Origin: Typha latifolia
Taxonomy: Eukaryota > Streptophyta > Magnoliopsida > Poales > Typhaceae
Length of the DNA: 64,000 nucleotides
Assembly (NCBI GenBank): GCA_019914945.1
Contig: CM034106.1
Span: 11,284,501-11,348,500 of the forward strand
Reading direction: 5' to 3'
Shown here: in pieces, positions 1-16,959 of the stretch
Layout of the letters: each line of letters begins with the position of its first letter
Numbering within the stretch: the first letter of the stretch is position 1
Made by a program: the position numbers and the translations under genes
Notes under the pieces: model-generated
The model's input: only the letters and a program-made list of their open reading frames with translations
The model's database searches: none
Told to the model about the DNA's origin: nothing

Positions 1-295
1 TTCTACTTAGATTATTACAAGAATTAAGATGCATAATTTTGAAAAGAAATGAATCAAGAATAACTTCTGCATTGGTTCATACATGCAACAATGATCTGCA
101 GGGAAAAAGAAAGGCATGGAAACTATAGGAAAGAAAACCTACAAGAGTGTCCTAATGCATGAGGCTCCAACTACGACATGTGGGGAGGGAGGATAGATGT
201 AACCTTACTCTCATTTCTATAGGGGTTGCTTCTAAACAGAAAAGATAAATCTATTTGCATAAATATCTAGTGAAGTTAAAATTACTCGAGCTAAC
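1..295 (-). other. POLD2 intron sequence at the left edge
   Basis: AT-rich sequence following the donor of POLD2 exon 5. I see no further exon with recognisable POLD2 homology here, so the rest of the gene is expected left of the window. Confidence 0.5.
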
Positions 296-1563
296 TGGTA
301 ACTCAATTTGGGGAGGTAGACCAGCTTCTAGAATATCGTGGACAGAAAAATCACCATCGCTTGTTTCCTTCCCATGAAGACCCAATACAATTCCTGTGGA
401 TAGTTTAGTCCAATACAAATAAAAGGATCAGTTGTTGAGAAACATATAATTAATTATCATTTTGGTTGCTATCAACTTTACAAATAAACATCAAGTTTGC
501 TAAGTTTTTTGAGTTTCCTGGTACTAGAACCTGTCACAAAAGTAGCAGGATAAAGAATGGCTCCAGAAAGTTTAACTCTTCCGCTCTCATCTTCCAAAAT
601 AAGATGATCATCAGGATGGATGAAATTATGCGGCTTAACAAGGGGGACTATAGATCTCTGCATAGAAGCCATAATTAAGGAAAGGCTGATCTCACAGGTT
701 ATGATAATTAACTTCACAAATTATAAGCAAGATATTACTAATTTAGAATCACATTACCTCCTTGGAGTATTCATCGAGGATAGAAGGTTTGAGTTTCATA
801 TGCTTGTATAAAGTTCCAACTATGATACATTCTTTTCCTTCTTCGAGACCCAAGACAGTATTGACTACAAAACATTAAAAAAAATCAATTAAACTAAATT
901 CTAACATATGCTTTTCAACAAGAAGCATCAACAAGATTGTGTTCTCTTATGTATAAGTTAGTAATCCCCAATCATATGTCTCTTATGTGTGCCATAAGCA
1001 AACTTATTTTTTCAGCATTTAGTGAGAGGATACATATTTAATTAATTGGATCTCATTAAAGCCGACGAACTTCCCAATCGACATTCCCTAACCAACTACA
1101 CAAGGAAACCCTAGATTTTCCCCAGAATAATTTAATTGCCAAAAGTAGCTTCGCAAGCTACTTGCTTCCAGGAAATCTCTACAATTACGAACACTAGAAC
1201 TTCAGAAGCCCTAAATCCAGATAATAAACAAGAAAATAACCATCGACAGATCAAATCGAGGAGAGTTAGGGGTTTACTCGGGAGGTGAGGCTTCCACTTG
1301 GGGACGAGGGAGTAGAGGAGATTCCTCATGTGGTGGAGTCGCGTGAAATATATCTGGCTATACTGCTGCCCTCTATACTTCTCCCCGTGGATCTCGTACC
1401 GCTCATCCTGCGACCAATGGCGGCAAAGAAGAACAGGTCAGGAAGCGACGATGGAAGAAATAGATCCATTGAGGGATTCGGAGATAAGTACGAGGTTGCG
1501 ATACGCGGCCTGCTTCCTCTCGAGGAGCTCTGGGTCGCCGTCCCCCATCTCGGCGTCCACCAT
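296..1563 (-). CDS. POLD2: DNA polymerase delta small subunit, N-terminal part (partial)
   Basis: Non-catalytic B subunit of replicative DNA polymerase delta, acting in the nucleus in lagging-strand synthesis and repair. The gene reads leftwards and continues beyond the window. Coding exons that join in frame: 1563-1492, 1407-1278, 864-758, 657-531 and 393-296. The deduced protein contains the family signatures YRGQQYSQIYFTRLHHMR, LYSLVPKWKPHLP, GTLYKHMKLKP, LDEYSKE, LVKPHNFIHPDDHL and LEDESGRVKLSG, followed by LHGKET and LEAGLPPQ. The start is the ATG at 1563, which gives a short acidic N-terminus before an 84-bp intron; a stop codon inside that intron shows it must be removed. The phosphodiesterase-like and OB-fold C-terminal part lies outside the window. 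The 296 end is a predicted donor, not a stop. Family assignment is firm; the first, short exon is the least certain part. Confidence 0.9.
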
Positions 1564-4073
1564 GGCGGGAAAAGTGAAATGTGGTGTTATGAGTTTCCCT
1601 CTCGGCGTCTCTTCATCTCTTCGGCCTCTTTCTTTTTTGTACAGTCGATGCAGTGGAGCGGATCGGGTAATGCGAAATTGGTAGTAGGATCCGACCCATG
1701 GTGACCATCCAGTGGCAATCGGATCAGGTCCAAGATTTAGTCTTGGTGATCCGTTTAATGAACAAGCTAGAATTTTTAAATATGAATACGGCTTAATTAT
1801 TAAATGAGCTGAAGTTTTTAAATATGAACACTACCCGATTTATTAAAAGAGTTATCAGTTTACACAAATTATCAAAATTATATAAATAAGTTTTTTTTGG
1901 ATTAAAATATATACTTTTTGTGTTATAAATCAGAAACAGAATTATCAGATCATAAATAAATTATCGTGTCATAAATGAGTTAGCAAGTCAAGTGTTAATA
2001 TAATAAATATAAATATAACACATTTAATCATCTGAGTTAGATGAGTTAATATGATATCTTGTTTGAATTAATAGATCTGATAAAATTTTGTTATTTAATA
2101 TAACAATATATTTTCATGTTTTATCACTATTTATTATTTAGTCATTGCATTCCCTTAGATCACCCAAATACTGTACTTTAATGCGTATCATGAAAATCCA
2201 ATAAAAATGAGTATAAAAATAATTATTTAATATTCTAAAAAATACTTTATTCCTAGAGTAAACAATTCGGTGCTCCAGTTGTTTAGCTGAATCAATTGTT
2301 TTACGTTTATGGATTGTTGTGTCATCTCGTTTGGTGATTCGCTGTGTTTAAAGATGCCTGGGTTGAACTGTTGAATGCATTAACATCGTTCATTAAAGAG
2401 TCTCTGATGATGTAAAAGAATAAAGAAAGCAAAGACTATGGGTAAGCCAAATAATATGCGGTACATATAAAGTTTTATAAACTCAACTGTCAGCAGAGAT
2501 TGGTATCTCATCTATTCAATGCTGAAAGTTAAAATTCTTATATCAAAGAATTAAGGTAGAATTGACCCACTGTGGCTTATTTATATGGAGGGTTGGTCAA
2601 TAGTCTAACATAATTATAATATAAGGGTGACTCCAGTATTCAACTTATAACCTATGACTCTTAAATTATTGAACAATTATATATAATTTTTAATCTCTTA
2701 CCTTATCCGTAAACTCCAGCCAGCATCTGATCCACTTATCCTAATCATATACAGCTCACAGTCTTTCAACTTACCAAACTAGTCGGCGGCAAGATATCTA
2801 GAGTTTACCCAAATAGTTTAGACCCCCAAATTAGGTGATCTATTTCAGTATAGTTCTAAAATAACATTGATACGATTTATCAAATTAGTACTTTTATTGA
2901 AAGAAAAGAATATTAAATATCTCAATATTTTATTATAAAAGTATACATAAATTTTTTAGTATTTTATTATTAAAATATAAAGAAAATTTTATAACGTAAT
3001 AACTTTGTGTTTGATTATTTATTTTAATCATAAAATATGTCGTTATAAAAATACGAAAAAGCAATATAAATTAAAATAACTTAGTTATTGTCTAAAGTCA
3101 ACTGCACTAAAAAGTATAAGAAAAATTGCAGCTCCTCTAAATTTTATTTTAAATATTTTTTAAAATTTCTTTCAGATAAAATGCTGGAGAGTTAAGCAAT
3201 TTATAAAATAAAATTTTTAGCCAAATATATTAGCGTTTTATCCATTCTAGTATTAAATTTAAGAAATAATCTGTTTAGATAAATAAAATAGAAAAGAGGA
3301 CTAGTTTCGTAAAGAACTCAAGGATATCCATGCGCGCAGGGATGTCTTTTGTCCTCATTTCCCGGTCAAAGTCTTTGATGGAAACTAAAGGCATGCATTG
3401 CCCTTTGCCATTTTGGATGGTGGTGATCGAGATCAAACGGCTGCGCATAAAGAGTCATACATAATCCGCCGCCCACGTAGCTTATTAGACCACCAACTAA
3501 ACTTCCCTGGAAGCGGGTGGTATCTCTCACGCGCCACGACGACTAGTAGTTCGAGAAACTGAAACCCAAAAAAAGAAACGACGAATCGGGGATTGGAAAA
3601 AATGGCCCAAAACTATTTTCGTAATAAGTGACTAAGGACAGAAACGGGGATTTCGCTTTCTCCAATCCCGATCAAGAAGACGGAATGAAGGATACTTCCT
3701 TCGCCCACCTCCTTAGACGAATTTTCTCCTTTAAATTCCCCGTTCGACTCCCCCGCCTTCTCGATCCCTTTCGATTTCCGCCACTCTCGGCTTTCTTCTC
3801 CGGTGTAGGTTTCCTTTCCGGCTAAAAGCCCTATATTTTTTTTTTCTTTAATTAGATTTATCGCTGGAAGCTCCAAGATCGGTCTCTTCTCCAGCTCGGA
3901 AGGGCTTAATCTGCTGTTAATCGAGCGATTACTGAAGTTTCGGTTCGGCTCAAATTTTTCGTTCCGGAAGCCTCAAGAACGAGAGTTTAGGGTTCGGATT
4001 CTTTGGGAATTCTTTTAGATTTCATTAGGAAAGCCTTCGACTAATCTTCTTGATGTGATCCTACCTCCGTTTG
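1564..4073. other. Intergenic region between divergent POLD2 and CPK genes
   Basis: About 2.5 kb separating two divergently transcribed genes. From about 1750 to 3300 it is very AT-rich, with a short imperfect direct repeat near 1767-1848 and no coding potential. From about 3300 the composition becomes GC-richer. The segment near 3600-4073 is pyrimidine-rich on the + strand and probably contains the CPK promoter and 5' leader, including a telo-box-like TTTAGGGTT near 3986. No TATA box is convincing. Confidence 0.5.
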
Positions 4074-10000
<5,927 letters not shown>

Positions 10001-11052
10001 TTTTTCTTCGTATTTTCACCATGTATAGGTTTTTATCATCTTTCTCTTCTTCATAATGGGCCTTTCCTTGCCCTTGTTTGTGCTGTGAATGTATGTGTGT
10101 GAGAGCTAGTGCTTCGGTAGAATGTATTATCCACCATTATTTGTTTGAGAACATGGAAGTGAGAAAGATACTGATTCAATATTGTATTACTCGTCAGTCG
10201 TAGTAGCAATAAATTGAACCTAGCTTTAATATTCATGGGTATCCACCTGCTATAAGACAACCGGTTCGTCTTTCCCCCTTTTCTTATATACTCGGTTATG
10301 CAAACGATCTAAAACCATCATTTCGCCCTTTTCTTGGTCATCTCCAGCCTATTGTTGCAAGTTTCTGCGTGGACTCTCTTTTTGCTGATTAATGATATGA
10401 TCATCTCGAGCAATTCATAGACCTTTAACCAGGTTCTCAAGGGGGTGGCCTCTTTGATCTGAGATTTGACGACTGTTGTGCATGGTTGTATTAAAATGGG
10501 AGATCTTTTTGTATCATTTTATCCGGCACTACAAGAGATGGTTTCATAGCCTTGACAAAGATAAGCATACCGATCTAAATAACCACTTCTTGGTACATAA
10601 ACAGGAAAAATAAAAATAAATCCAACGTGAGTGTTCCTTCCGACCTTCTGTTATTTCTTTTTTGTGGCACAACCCTAAATTCAGTTATTTTCGATGGAAG
10701 GGAAGACGATACAATACACTGCCATGGGATCTTTTGAGACTGCAGAAAGAGGCACTTGACAAATAAGCACCTGAAATGAATTTTTTTTTTTTTTTTTTGC
10801 TTCTACTCTTAAGAATAAGCAGCTTCTAAATATGACATGTTACTGATTCTGAGAAACAAATTTGTTTGTTAAAAATTAAATCTTTTTTCGCTTTGGAAGT
10901 ATTTGTATATGAGAAATTATTGCCGTAGGACAAATACACAGAATTGTAATCTATATATGTATGAATGTCACATAATTTGGATGCAGAACCTTCTTTAAAC
11001 AAAATCATAGAACTTTACATGTATTGGGATCAGACGTAGAAAATGTTTAAAT
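10001..11052. other. Convergent intergenic region after CPK
   Basis: About 1 kb between the stop codons of CPK and of the chloroplast-protein gene on the opposite strand. It should hold both 3' UTRs and poly(A) sites. A poly-T run lies near 10782-10798. I see no gene or RNA here. Confidence 0.5.
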
Positions 11053-13395
11053 TTATGTGTCTTCCAAAACTGCAGTCTCATAAGCAATTGCTGTCTCCTG
11101 CAAACAAAAACCCACAAAAACAGCGTTTCTCTCAGAAATCTCAGAAAACATGACTACAATTTTGCATATATAAAATATCAACATCTCTAAACGTTATAGA
11201 GTTCCAGTGCCAGCTTTCTTAAGCTAACAAATTAATTGTAACAAATTTGCTATCCTTATATTGTACTAATTATATTCCTCTAGATCTGCTTAGTTTTGAA
11301 GTTTTCCTTATTTGAAAGCTTTGGATATGAAAAGGCAGTAGCTTGAGCTTACTCAAGGCTAGATAGTAACTTGACATCCATCATTCAAGTAAATGATAAA
11401 ACAAATGTCAAAGAAAGGTGGTAAAGAAAACTTGCCTTCACTTTTCCATCCTTGAAGAGTATACATCTTGATGTCATCATCTTACCATGATCAAACAACC
11501 ATCCAACCTCCCCCAGAACTTCACCATTCTTACTTTCTTCAAAGAAGCACCACAACTGCTTAGGCAGTGGAACAATGCCAACATGATTTCTGACTAACTT
11601 CTGAGGTCTATCTGCTGAAAATTCTTGCAATACCTCCTATTATTAAAGAAGGTTAACCTATCAGAAGCTAACCAATGCACGAGAAATTTGGTGATACTAA
11701 ATCATTGAAATGAACTAATGATCTTAACATTTTACGCTGAAAAGTCGCATACATGAGAAACCAATGACATCGGAAAGCAAATACATTAACTCATCAACAA
11801 CAGAAGCAAATACCCTTTGAAATACATGTGAACACTTAAAATTAAAGTGATTGCCTCTGAGAAAAGGGGCAGTTCACTAGAATTCTCACCAAACAACTAA
11901 AGATATCAGTGTAAGTGCCTACCACATAATTGATGCGTTCTAATAGAAGATTCCAGGAAAGAAATAACAAGGTGCTGTCACTTCCAATAGACAGTTCTAC
12001 TTTGATGCTGCTAAAAACTACAATCCCCAAAAGGCTGTTTGGAGAGTGAAATTCAGCGATATGGGTCTACAATAACTTAAAACTTCTGCTCCCCACTGAT
12101 TTATTCAGTGATTCTGATTTAAATAAGTCGCCAAATCATTTAACGAATACTGAAAAGCAAATATAATATAAAGAACCAGTAGGTTTTGACACTATCATTC
12201 AGTCTCCTTATAAAGGTGTAGTTTTGGCGCTTGCCTAGGATAAGTATAAGATACTTCTAAGCTTCTAGCCAAGATTCATCTCAAGAAGGGAATAACTAAA
12301 TGTAGCTCTATCTACTGCATGAGTTTCACCTGAGACAAATTGTGAACTTGTGATACCAAGTATCATAAGATAAATCAATTCTGCAGGCACTAAACATGCA
12401 CAAGGTTGCAACTTCATCACAGAATTATTATAAAAAAACACTTACATTTTGCGATGTCCCAAATTTAGCAACCAAAACATTTGTTTGCTGCCACACCCCG
12501 CCAACCTCTGACAACTCCACAGGACTAGTCGCCGCGAACCCCGACTCCCGTATTGCACAACCACCAAGCTGCTCCCCGTTCCGGAACGGCCCATACCACT
12601 GTTCCGAGAAGACTCTTATCTTTTCCAATCTCATAACACCTTCATCATCCACCCCAACTACCTGTATCACCCTCACTCTAACTTCCCAATTCCTCGGATC
12701 TACCAAGCAATGCTCCAATTCGAACGCCCTCCTCCCACCCCGTCCATCCACCGACCACATGGCGACGTAACAGCCACTTGGGTCGTACGCAAATGCCGAA
12801 ATCGCGCTCCCTTCCTCTCCGGCGATCCGCTCTTCGACGCTGTGCCTCGTGGCGGCGTCGGCCTCGCATCCAACGGTGGGGAGCAGCTTGATGAGCTTGT
12901 AGGAAAGGAGGGGTCTTTCATCGGTTACCGAGGCAAGGGTGGGGCACTGGGTTTGCCAGTCGAAGACTTGGACTTCCCACTCGCGGAAAGCCTCGGGGAC
13001 GACGGTTTCGGGGAGCTCAATTGGGTTTCCCTCCCGGGTGAAGTCGGCGCCGAAGCCGTCCCATTCGCCGGATACGCGACTCGCGAATTGCGCCCAATCT
13101 GGATGGATCGGAACAAAGGGATACGATTAGATGGACGAGTTGAAATCTTTAAGAGAGGATTAAAACAGAACAGGGGAAGAGAATTACTGGGGGTTGACAC
13201 AGGGATGGAAGTGGTGATCTCGAGGCGGCTGGAGTCGGTGGCGATGGTGGAAGAGGAGGCGGATGAGGAGATGGCGAATTGCTTCCGAGAAGAAGGGAGG
13301 AGTAATAGAGAGGATAGCGTTGGGTTTCTTGAGAGGGAGATGAACGAAGTCGGAATATTAGCTGGGTAGAGGAACGTTGCGGAGAGAAGCGCCAT
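11053..13395 (-). CDS. Chloroplast-targeted protein of unknown function
   Basis: Four coding exons (13395-13188, 13098-12446, 11636-11436, 11097-11053; 1107 nt, 368 aa) join in frame. The first 60 or so residues are rich in Ser, Thr and Ala with few acids, like a chloroplast transit peptide. The mature part starts NWAQFASRVSGEWDGFGADF and has many aromatic and charged residues, including YDPSGCYVAMWSVDGRGG and KIRVFSEQWYGPF, suggesting a beta-rich, lipocalin-like fold. It reminds me of the cyanobacterial and plant DUF3598 family, but that is tentative. Exon 2 is GC-rich, which opens a long shadow frame on the + strand. The third intron appears to use a GC donor (AG|GCAAGT at 11435); using the nearby GT instead gives a different, short C-terminus. 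No function is assigned. Confidence 0.75.
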
Positions 13396-13437
13396 CTCTC
13401 TCTCTCTCTCCCTCCCTCTGTTTACTCCCCGAGGTGA

Positions 13438-13468
<31 letters not shown>

Positions 13469-13470
13469 TA
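13394..13470. repeat. CT/GA microsatellite in the leader of the chloroplast-protein gene
   Basis: Interrupted CT and GA dinucleotide runs directly upstream of the start codon at 13395. This is typical of plant 5' UTRs and core promoters. Confidence 0.8.
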
Positions 13471-14619
13471 AAGAAATAATATTGAGAAAGATTCCCTGCG
13501 GCCAAGGATGCAGGAGATTACTTTAGTTATCGGCGTACGATTGTATCAAAGGATGTAGTAATCTCTTGCAAGCAACACTGTAGAAGACCACATACTATAG
13601 GAGGGCCCACCACGAAGCAGGAAGCTTATGTGGGCCGCTCAAAGGTGATTGAATCCAACCCAGATATGCAGTCGGCAATATTTTGATTTATTCTATATTT
13701 TAGGAGTTCGATGTCTCAAAAAAATAACTGAGACGGGCGTTCTCTCCCCGTGTAGCTACAGATTCACTTTTAGGTATCATGAATAAAAATTTACTAGTCG
13801 GTGCTGCGAAAGGACCCTCAAACCTTTTTTGGTTGAGATTCAAGCTCTTTAGACTGCACTGATTCAAGCAGAGCAGCATAACATATCCTCTTTCTCTATT
13901 GAATCCGATTCTTAAATACTAATCACTATCTTACAAAATAAAATTTCATATCCATAAAAATGGCGTCCTCTGTTCTTCGATATTTTCTCTTCAATCAAAT
14001 CTTTTATTTCTCAATTAACTCCAAACTAATATAGGATCTTAGAGAGAGCAAAATGCACGTCTGGACGATCGTCAAATCTTACTGTCATATTAAATAATAT
14101 ACCAAGGATTTGCTCAGAAGCTAGGCGGTTCCTGAAGACACGTTCAGTTATTAAACCCCATTCACTGCATAGTGGAGATCAATGCTGACACCGAGCCCCT
14201 CATCATTCATTACTCCCATAAATTCCACATCCATAGCTATCTATTAACTGCACAATTGTCACAAACTCGTGATCCATTTAATGCATCGAATCAAATCTAG
14301 TAGGTTTCAAATCTTTTTAAACCAACATGAGACCAAATCACGGCCCTAGATCAGATCGTATATAATACATAGTAATCAGTGTGATTCAAAACTGGTCGCA
14401 ATTGAGCCCACCAACCCAACGGTCTATTTTTCAAATGGAAGTTGGTACGGCAAAGTCTCGTTCCCATTCATTGGCGCCAAAGGAGGAGTTATTACTTCAA
14501 AGGATCCGAGACTTGGCTTCACTCCTTCCATACATTTCTATCACCCTCTCTTTATATATAAACCAAACCATTGGAACTCTCAACTGCTTCCTTCAATTGA
14601 GGAGCATTCGGAGACTGAG
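13471..14619. other. Divergent intergenic region upstream of PMI1
   Basis: About 1.1 kb between two divergent start codons. It holds the promoters of both genes, AT-rich with no ORF of interest. The only element I can name is the TATA box of PMI1, listed separately. Confidence 0.5.
14552..14562 (+). promoter_or_regulatory. TATA box of PMI1
   Basis: TTATATATAAA lies about 60 bp before the ATG at 14620, which would give a leader of only about 30-40 nt. No upstream ATG lies in that short leader. Confidence 0.6.
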
Positions 14620-16959
14620 ATGATGAGCCAATCCCTACACCAATCCGACGCCGGCCGACGCCGAACCACCTCTCTCGTTCTTCCTCGCTCTGTCTCCCCG
14701 GCTTCGAGCGCCGTCTCTGGCGTCGTTGATGGGCCGCGCCTTGTCGACGGAGCAGACCGAACGGACCGCAGGACTCAATCGTCTCGCCTGTCTCTCCATC
14801 CCTGGCGCACCGGCCCCAAACCTCAAGCGAACTCCGAGGGGGCTAATTCCGACGGCATCCACCTCCGGCTCCCTGCCGACAACCAAGAATCGTCGTATCC
14901 TGCAGGGGAAAAGAAGAAGAAAGGAATATGGAATTGGAAGCCGATTCGAGCACTTTCTCACATCGCGATGCGACGGCTAGGGTGCTTGCTCTCCATCGAG
15001 GTCATTAAAGTTTACGGCCTCCCTGACTCGATGAACGGCCTACGCCTCTCGGTCGCTGTCCGGAAGAAGGAGACCAAAGACGGCACCGTGCAAACTACGC
15101 CCTCCAGAGTGCTGCAGGGATCCGCCGACGTCGAAGAGACTCTCTTCATCAGATGCAATCTCTACTGCACCGGCGGCGGCGACACCGGAAAGCCGCTAAA
15201 ATTCGAGACTCGACAATTTCTCGTATCAGTTACAGCCACCGACGCACCTCAGGTTGACTTCGGCAAAGGCGTAGTGGATTTGAGCTCAATGGTTCTCGAG
15301 TCAGTGCAGAAGAGCTTGGAGGGGCAAAGGTTAAGGAATTGGGATATGACTGTTAAGCTCTATGGCAAGGCAAAAGGAGGAGAGTTAGCTCTCAAGTTGG
15401 GGTTTCAGATCATGGATGATGGTATTGGAATCTACAGCGGACTGCAATCAAAATCTTCTTTCAGCGTTCCAAGCTCGAATATTATTAGGTCGGATTCATC
15501 CCTGGCAGCTTCAAAGGTGGCAGATTCCATGAGAATCTTGGAGGAAATTGATGAATTAGACCTCCCAGAGTTTGAAGTCATTGAGAAGGGAGTAGAGAAT
15601 GCAAAACAGCCAGAAGAAGCCACGGAAGTGGGACTAGTCTCGAGCGAGGTCGTGAAAGAAGTGGTCCATTACCGTGCCCACCATGCGAGGCTAATGGAGC
15701 TCGCGTCCATAGCTAAACAGATCAAGGAACTGGAGTCCATGATGAATGGAGAAGAAATAAATCAAAGTAAAACACCAGGTAAATTGCATCAGTTGGATGC
15801 CGAAGAGGAGACCGTGACGAAAGAATTCCTTCAAATGCTCGAAATGGAAGGTAATCAACAACTGAAGCAAGAGCCAGTAACACCATCATCAAGAGTAGAC
15901 GAAGATTTTGAACAAAAAGTTTTCCTTTCAGACTTAGGGAAGGGTCTAGGTCCAGTCGTTCAAACTAAGGATGGAGGCTTCTTAATTTCCGTCAATCCAT
16001 TTGATGCAGAAGTAGCAAGAAGCGAAACTCCTAAGCTTGCGATGCAGATCTCGAGGCCTTCCGCGCTCCAGAATCCGAAGATATCAAGCGGTTTCGAAGT
16101 GTTTCATAGATTGGCTGCCATGGGGAGAGAAGAGTTGGGCTCTACGCTATTGCCATTGGCGGATGTGGATGAGCTCATGGGCAAGACTGCTGAAAAAATC
16201 GCATTTGAAGGTATCGCGTCGGCAATCATAAGCGGAAGGAACAAGGAAGGCGCGAGCTCCAGCGCGAATAAATCGATCCAGATTGTTAAAAAGATGGCTG
16301 AAACAATGGTAGAAGGCAGAAAGGAAAGGAACTCAACTGGCATTTGGAGTGTAAAAGAGGAACCTATGACCATAGAAGAGATCTTGATCTTTTCCCTGCA
16401 GAAGATGGAGGCTATGGCTGTTGATGGTCTCAAAATCCAAGCAGAATTGGCTGATGAAGAACCTCCATTTGATCTCCCACCCCTTATAGAGAAAGATTCA
16501 CCCAAATGGCAATTTGATTCCCTTGCGTCACCTGAGGATTGGATCAAGTCTTGCAGTGGAAACACTACAGTTACAATGTTAGTTGCAATTCAGCTCAGAG
16601 ACCCATCAAGAAGATATGAGGCAGTGGGGTCTCCCATGATTGCAGTGCTGCAAGCTATAAGAGTGGAGGATACTGGAGGAGAAGAAGATAATAGCAAGTT
16701 CAAAGTAGCCAATCTCAGTGTTGGTGGTATGAAATTGAGATCAGGAGAGAAGCAAAGATTGACTGCAAAGCAGTGGCTAGTGGCCTATGGTTTAGGGAAG
16801 GCAGGGAAGAGAACGAAGGCATTGGACGTGAAGGGAAGAAAGGATTCAGTGTGGAGTTTGTCCTCCAGAGTCATGGCAGATATGTGGCTTAAATCAATGA
16901 GAAATCCAGATGTTAAAGTCCATAATAGCAGCAGTAGTAGTAATAGTGATTGTACTTGA
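14620..16959 (+). CDS. PMI1: PLASTID MOVEMENT IMPAIRED 1 (PMI1), NT-C2 domain protein
   Basis: Single-exon frame of 779 codons. In Arabidopsis PMI1 is a plasma-membrane-associated protein needed for blue-light chloroplast movement and nuclear positioning through cp-actin filaments. The N-terminal 100 residues are basic and low-complexity. An NT-C2 domain follows at about 118-265, opening with RRLGCLLSIEVIKVYGLPDS and including SADVEETLFIRC. The central part is acidic and helical (EEIDELDLPEFEVIEKG), and the C-terminal half has the conserved PMI1 blocks LSDLGKGLGPVVQTKDGG, FLISVNPF and FEGIASAIISGRNKEGASSS, then a second C2-like stretch near MLVAIQLRDPSRRYEAVGSP. Length is close to Arabidopsis PMI1 (about 840 aa, from memory) and much shorter than the PMIR paralogues. 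The ATG at 14620 is followed by a second ATG codon, so either could be used. Absence of introns is usual for this gene. Confidence 0.92.
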   Translation: MMSQSLHQSDAGRRRTTSLVLPRSVSPASSAVSGVVDGPRLVDGADRTDRRTQSSRLSLHPWRTGPKPQANSEGANSDGIHLRLPADNQESSYPAGEKKKKGIWNWKPIRALSHIAMRRLGCLLSIEVIKVYGLPDSMNGLRLSVAVRKKETKDGTVQTTPSRVLQGSADVEETLFIRCNLYCTGGGDTGKPLKFETRQFLVSVTATDAPQVDFGKGVVDLSSMVLESVQKSLEGQRLRNWDMTVKLYGKAKGGELALKLGFQIMDDGIGIYSGLQSKSSFSVPSSNIIRSDSSLAASKVADSMRILEEIDELDLPEFEVIEKGVENAKQPEEATEVGLVSSEVVKEVVHYRAHHARLMELASIAKQIKELESMMNGEEINQSKTPGKLHQLDAEEETVTKEFLQMLEMEGNQQLKQEPVTPSSRVDEDFEQKVFLSDLGKGLGPVVQTKDGGFLISVNPFDAEVARSETPKLAMQISRPSALQNPKISSGFEVFHRLAAMGREELGSTLLPLADVDELMGKTAEKIAFEGIASAIISGRNKEGASSSANKSIQIVKKMAETMVEGRKERNSTGIWSVKEEPMTIEEILIFSLQKMEAMAVDGLKIQAELADEEPPFDLPPLIEKDSPKWQFDSLASPEDWIKSCSGNTTVTMLVAIQLRDPSRRYEAVGSPMIAVLQAIRVEDTGGEEDNSKFKVANLSVGGMKLRSGEKQRLTAKQWLVAYGLGKAGKRTKALDVKGRKDSVWSLSSRVMADMWLKSMRNPDVKVHNSSSSSNSDCT

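Noticed and set aside
1285..1704. + strand ORFs of 118-139 codons
   Set aside because: They overlap POLD2 exons 1-2 in antisense; the minus strand encodes strongly conserved POLD2 blocks.
12710..13369. Long + strand ORF of 219 codons
   Set aside because: It is the antisense of GC-rich exons 1 and 2 of the chloroplast-protein gene; the minus-strand exons join in frame and carry a transit peptide, while this frame resembles nothing.
14635..14961. Minus-strand 108-codon ORF
   Set aside because: Antisense of the 5' end of PMI1.
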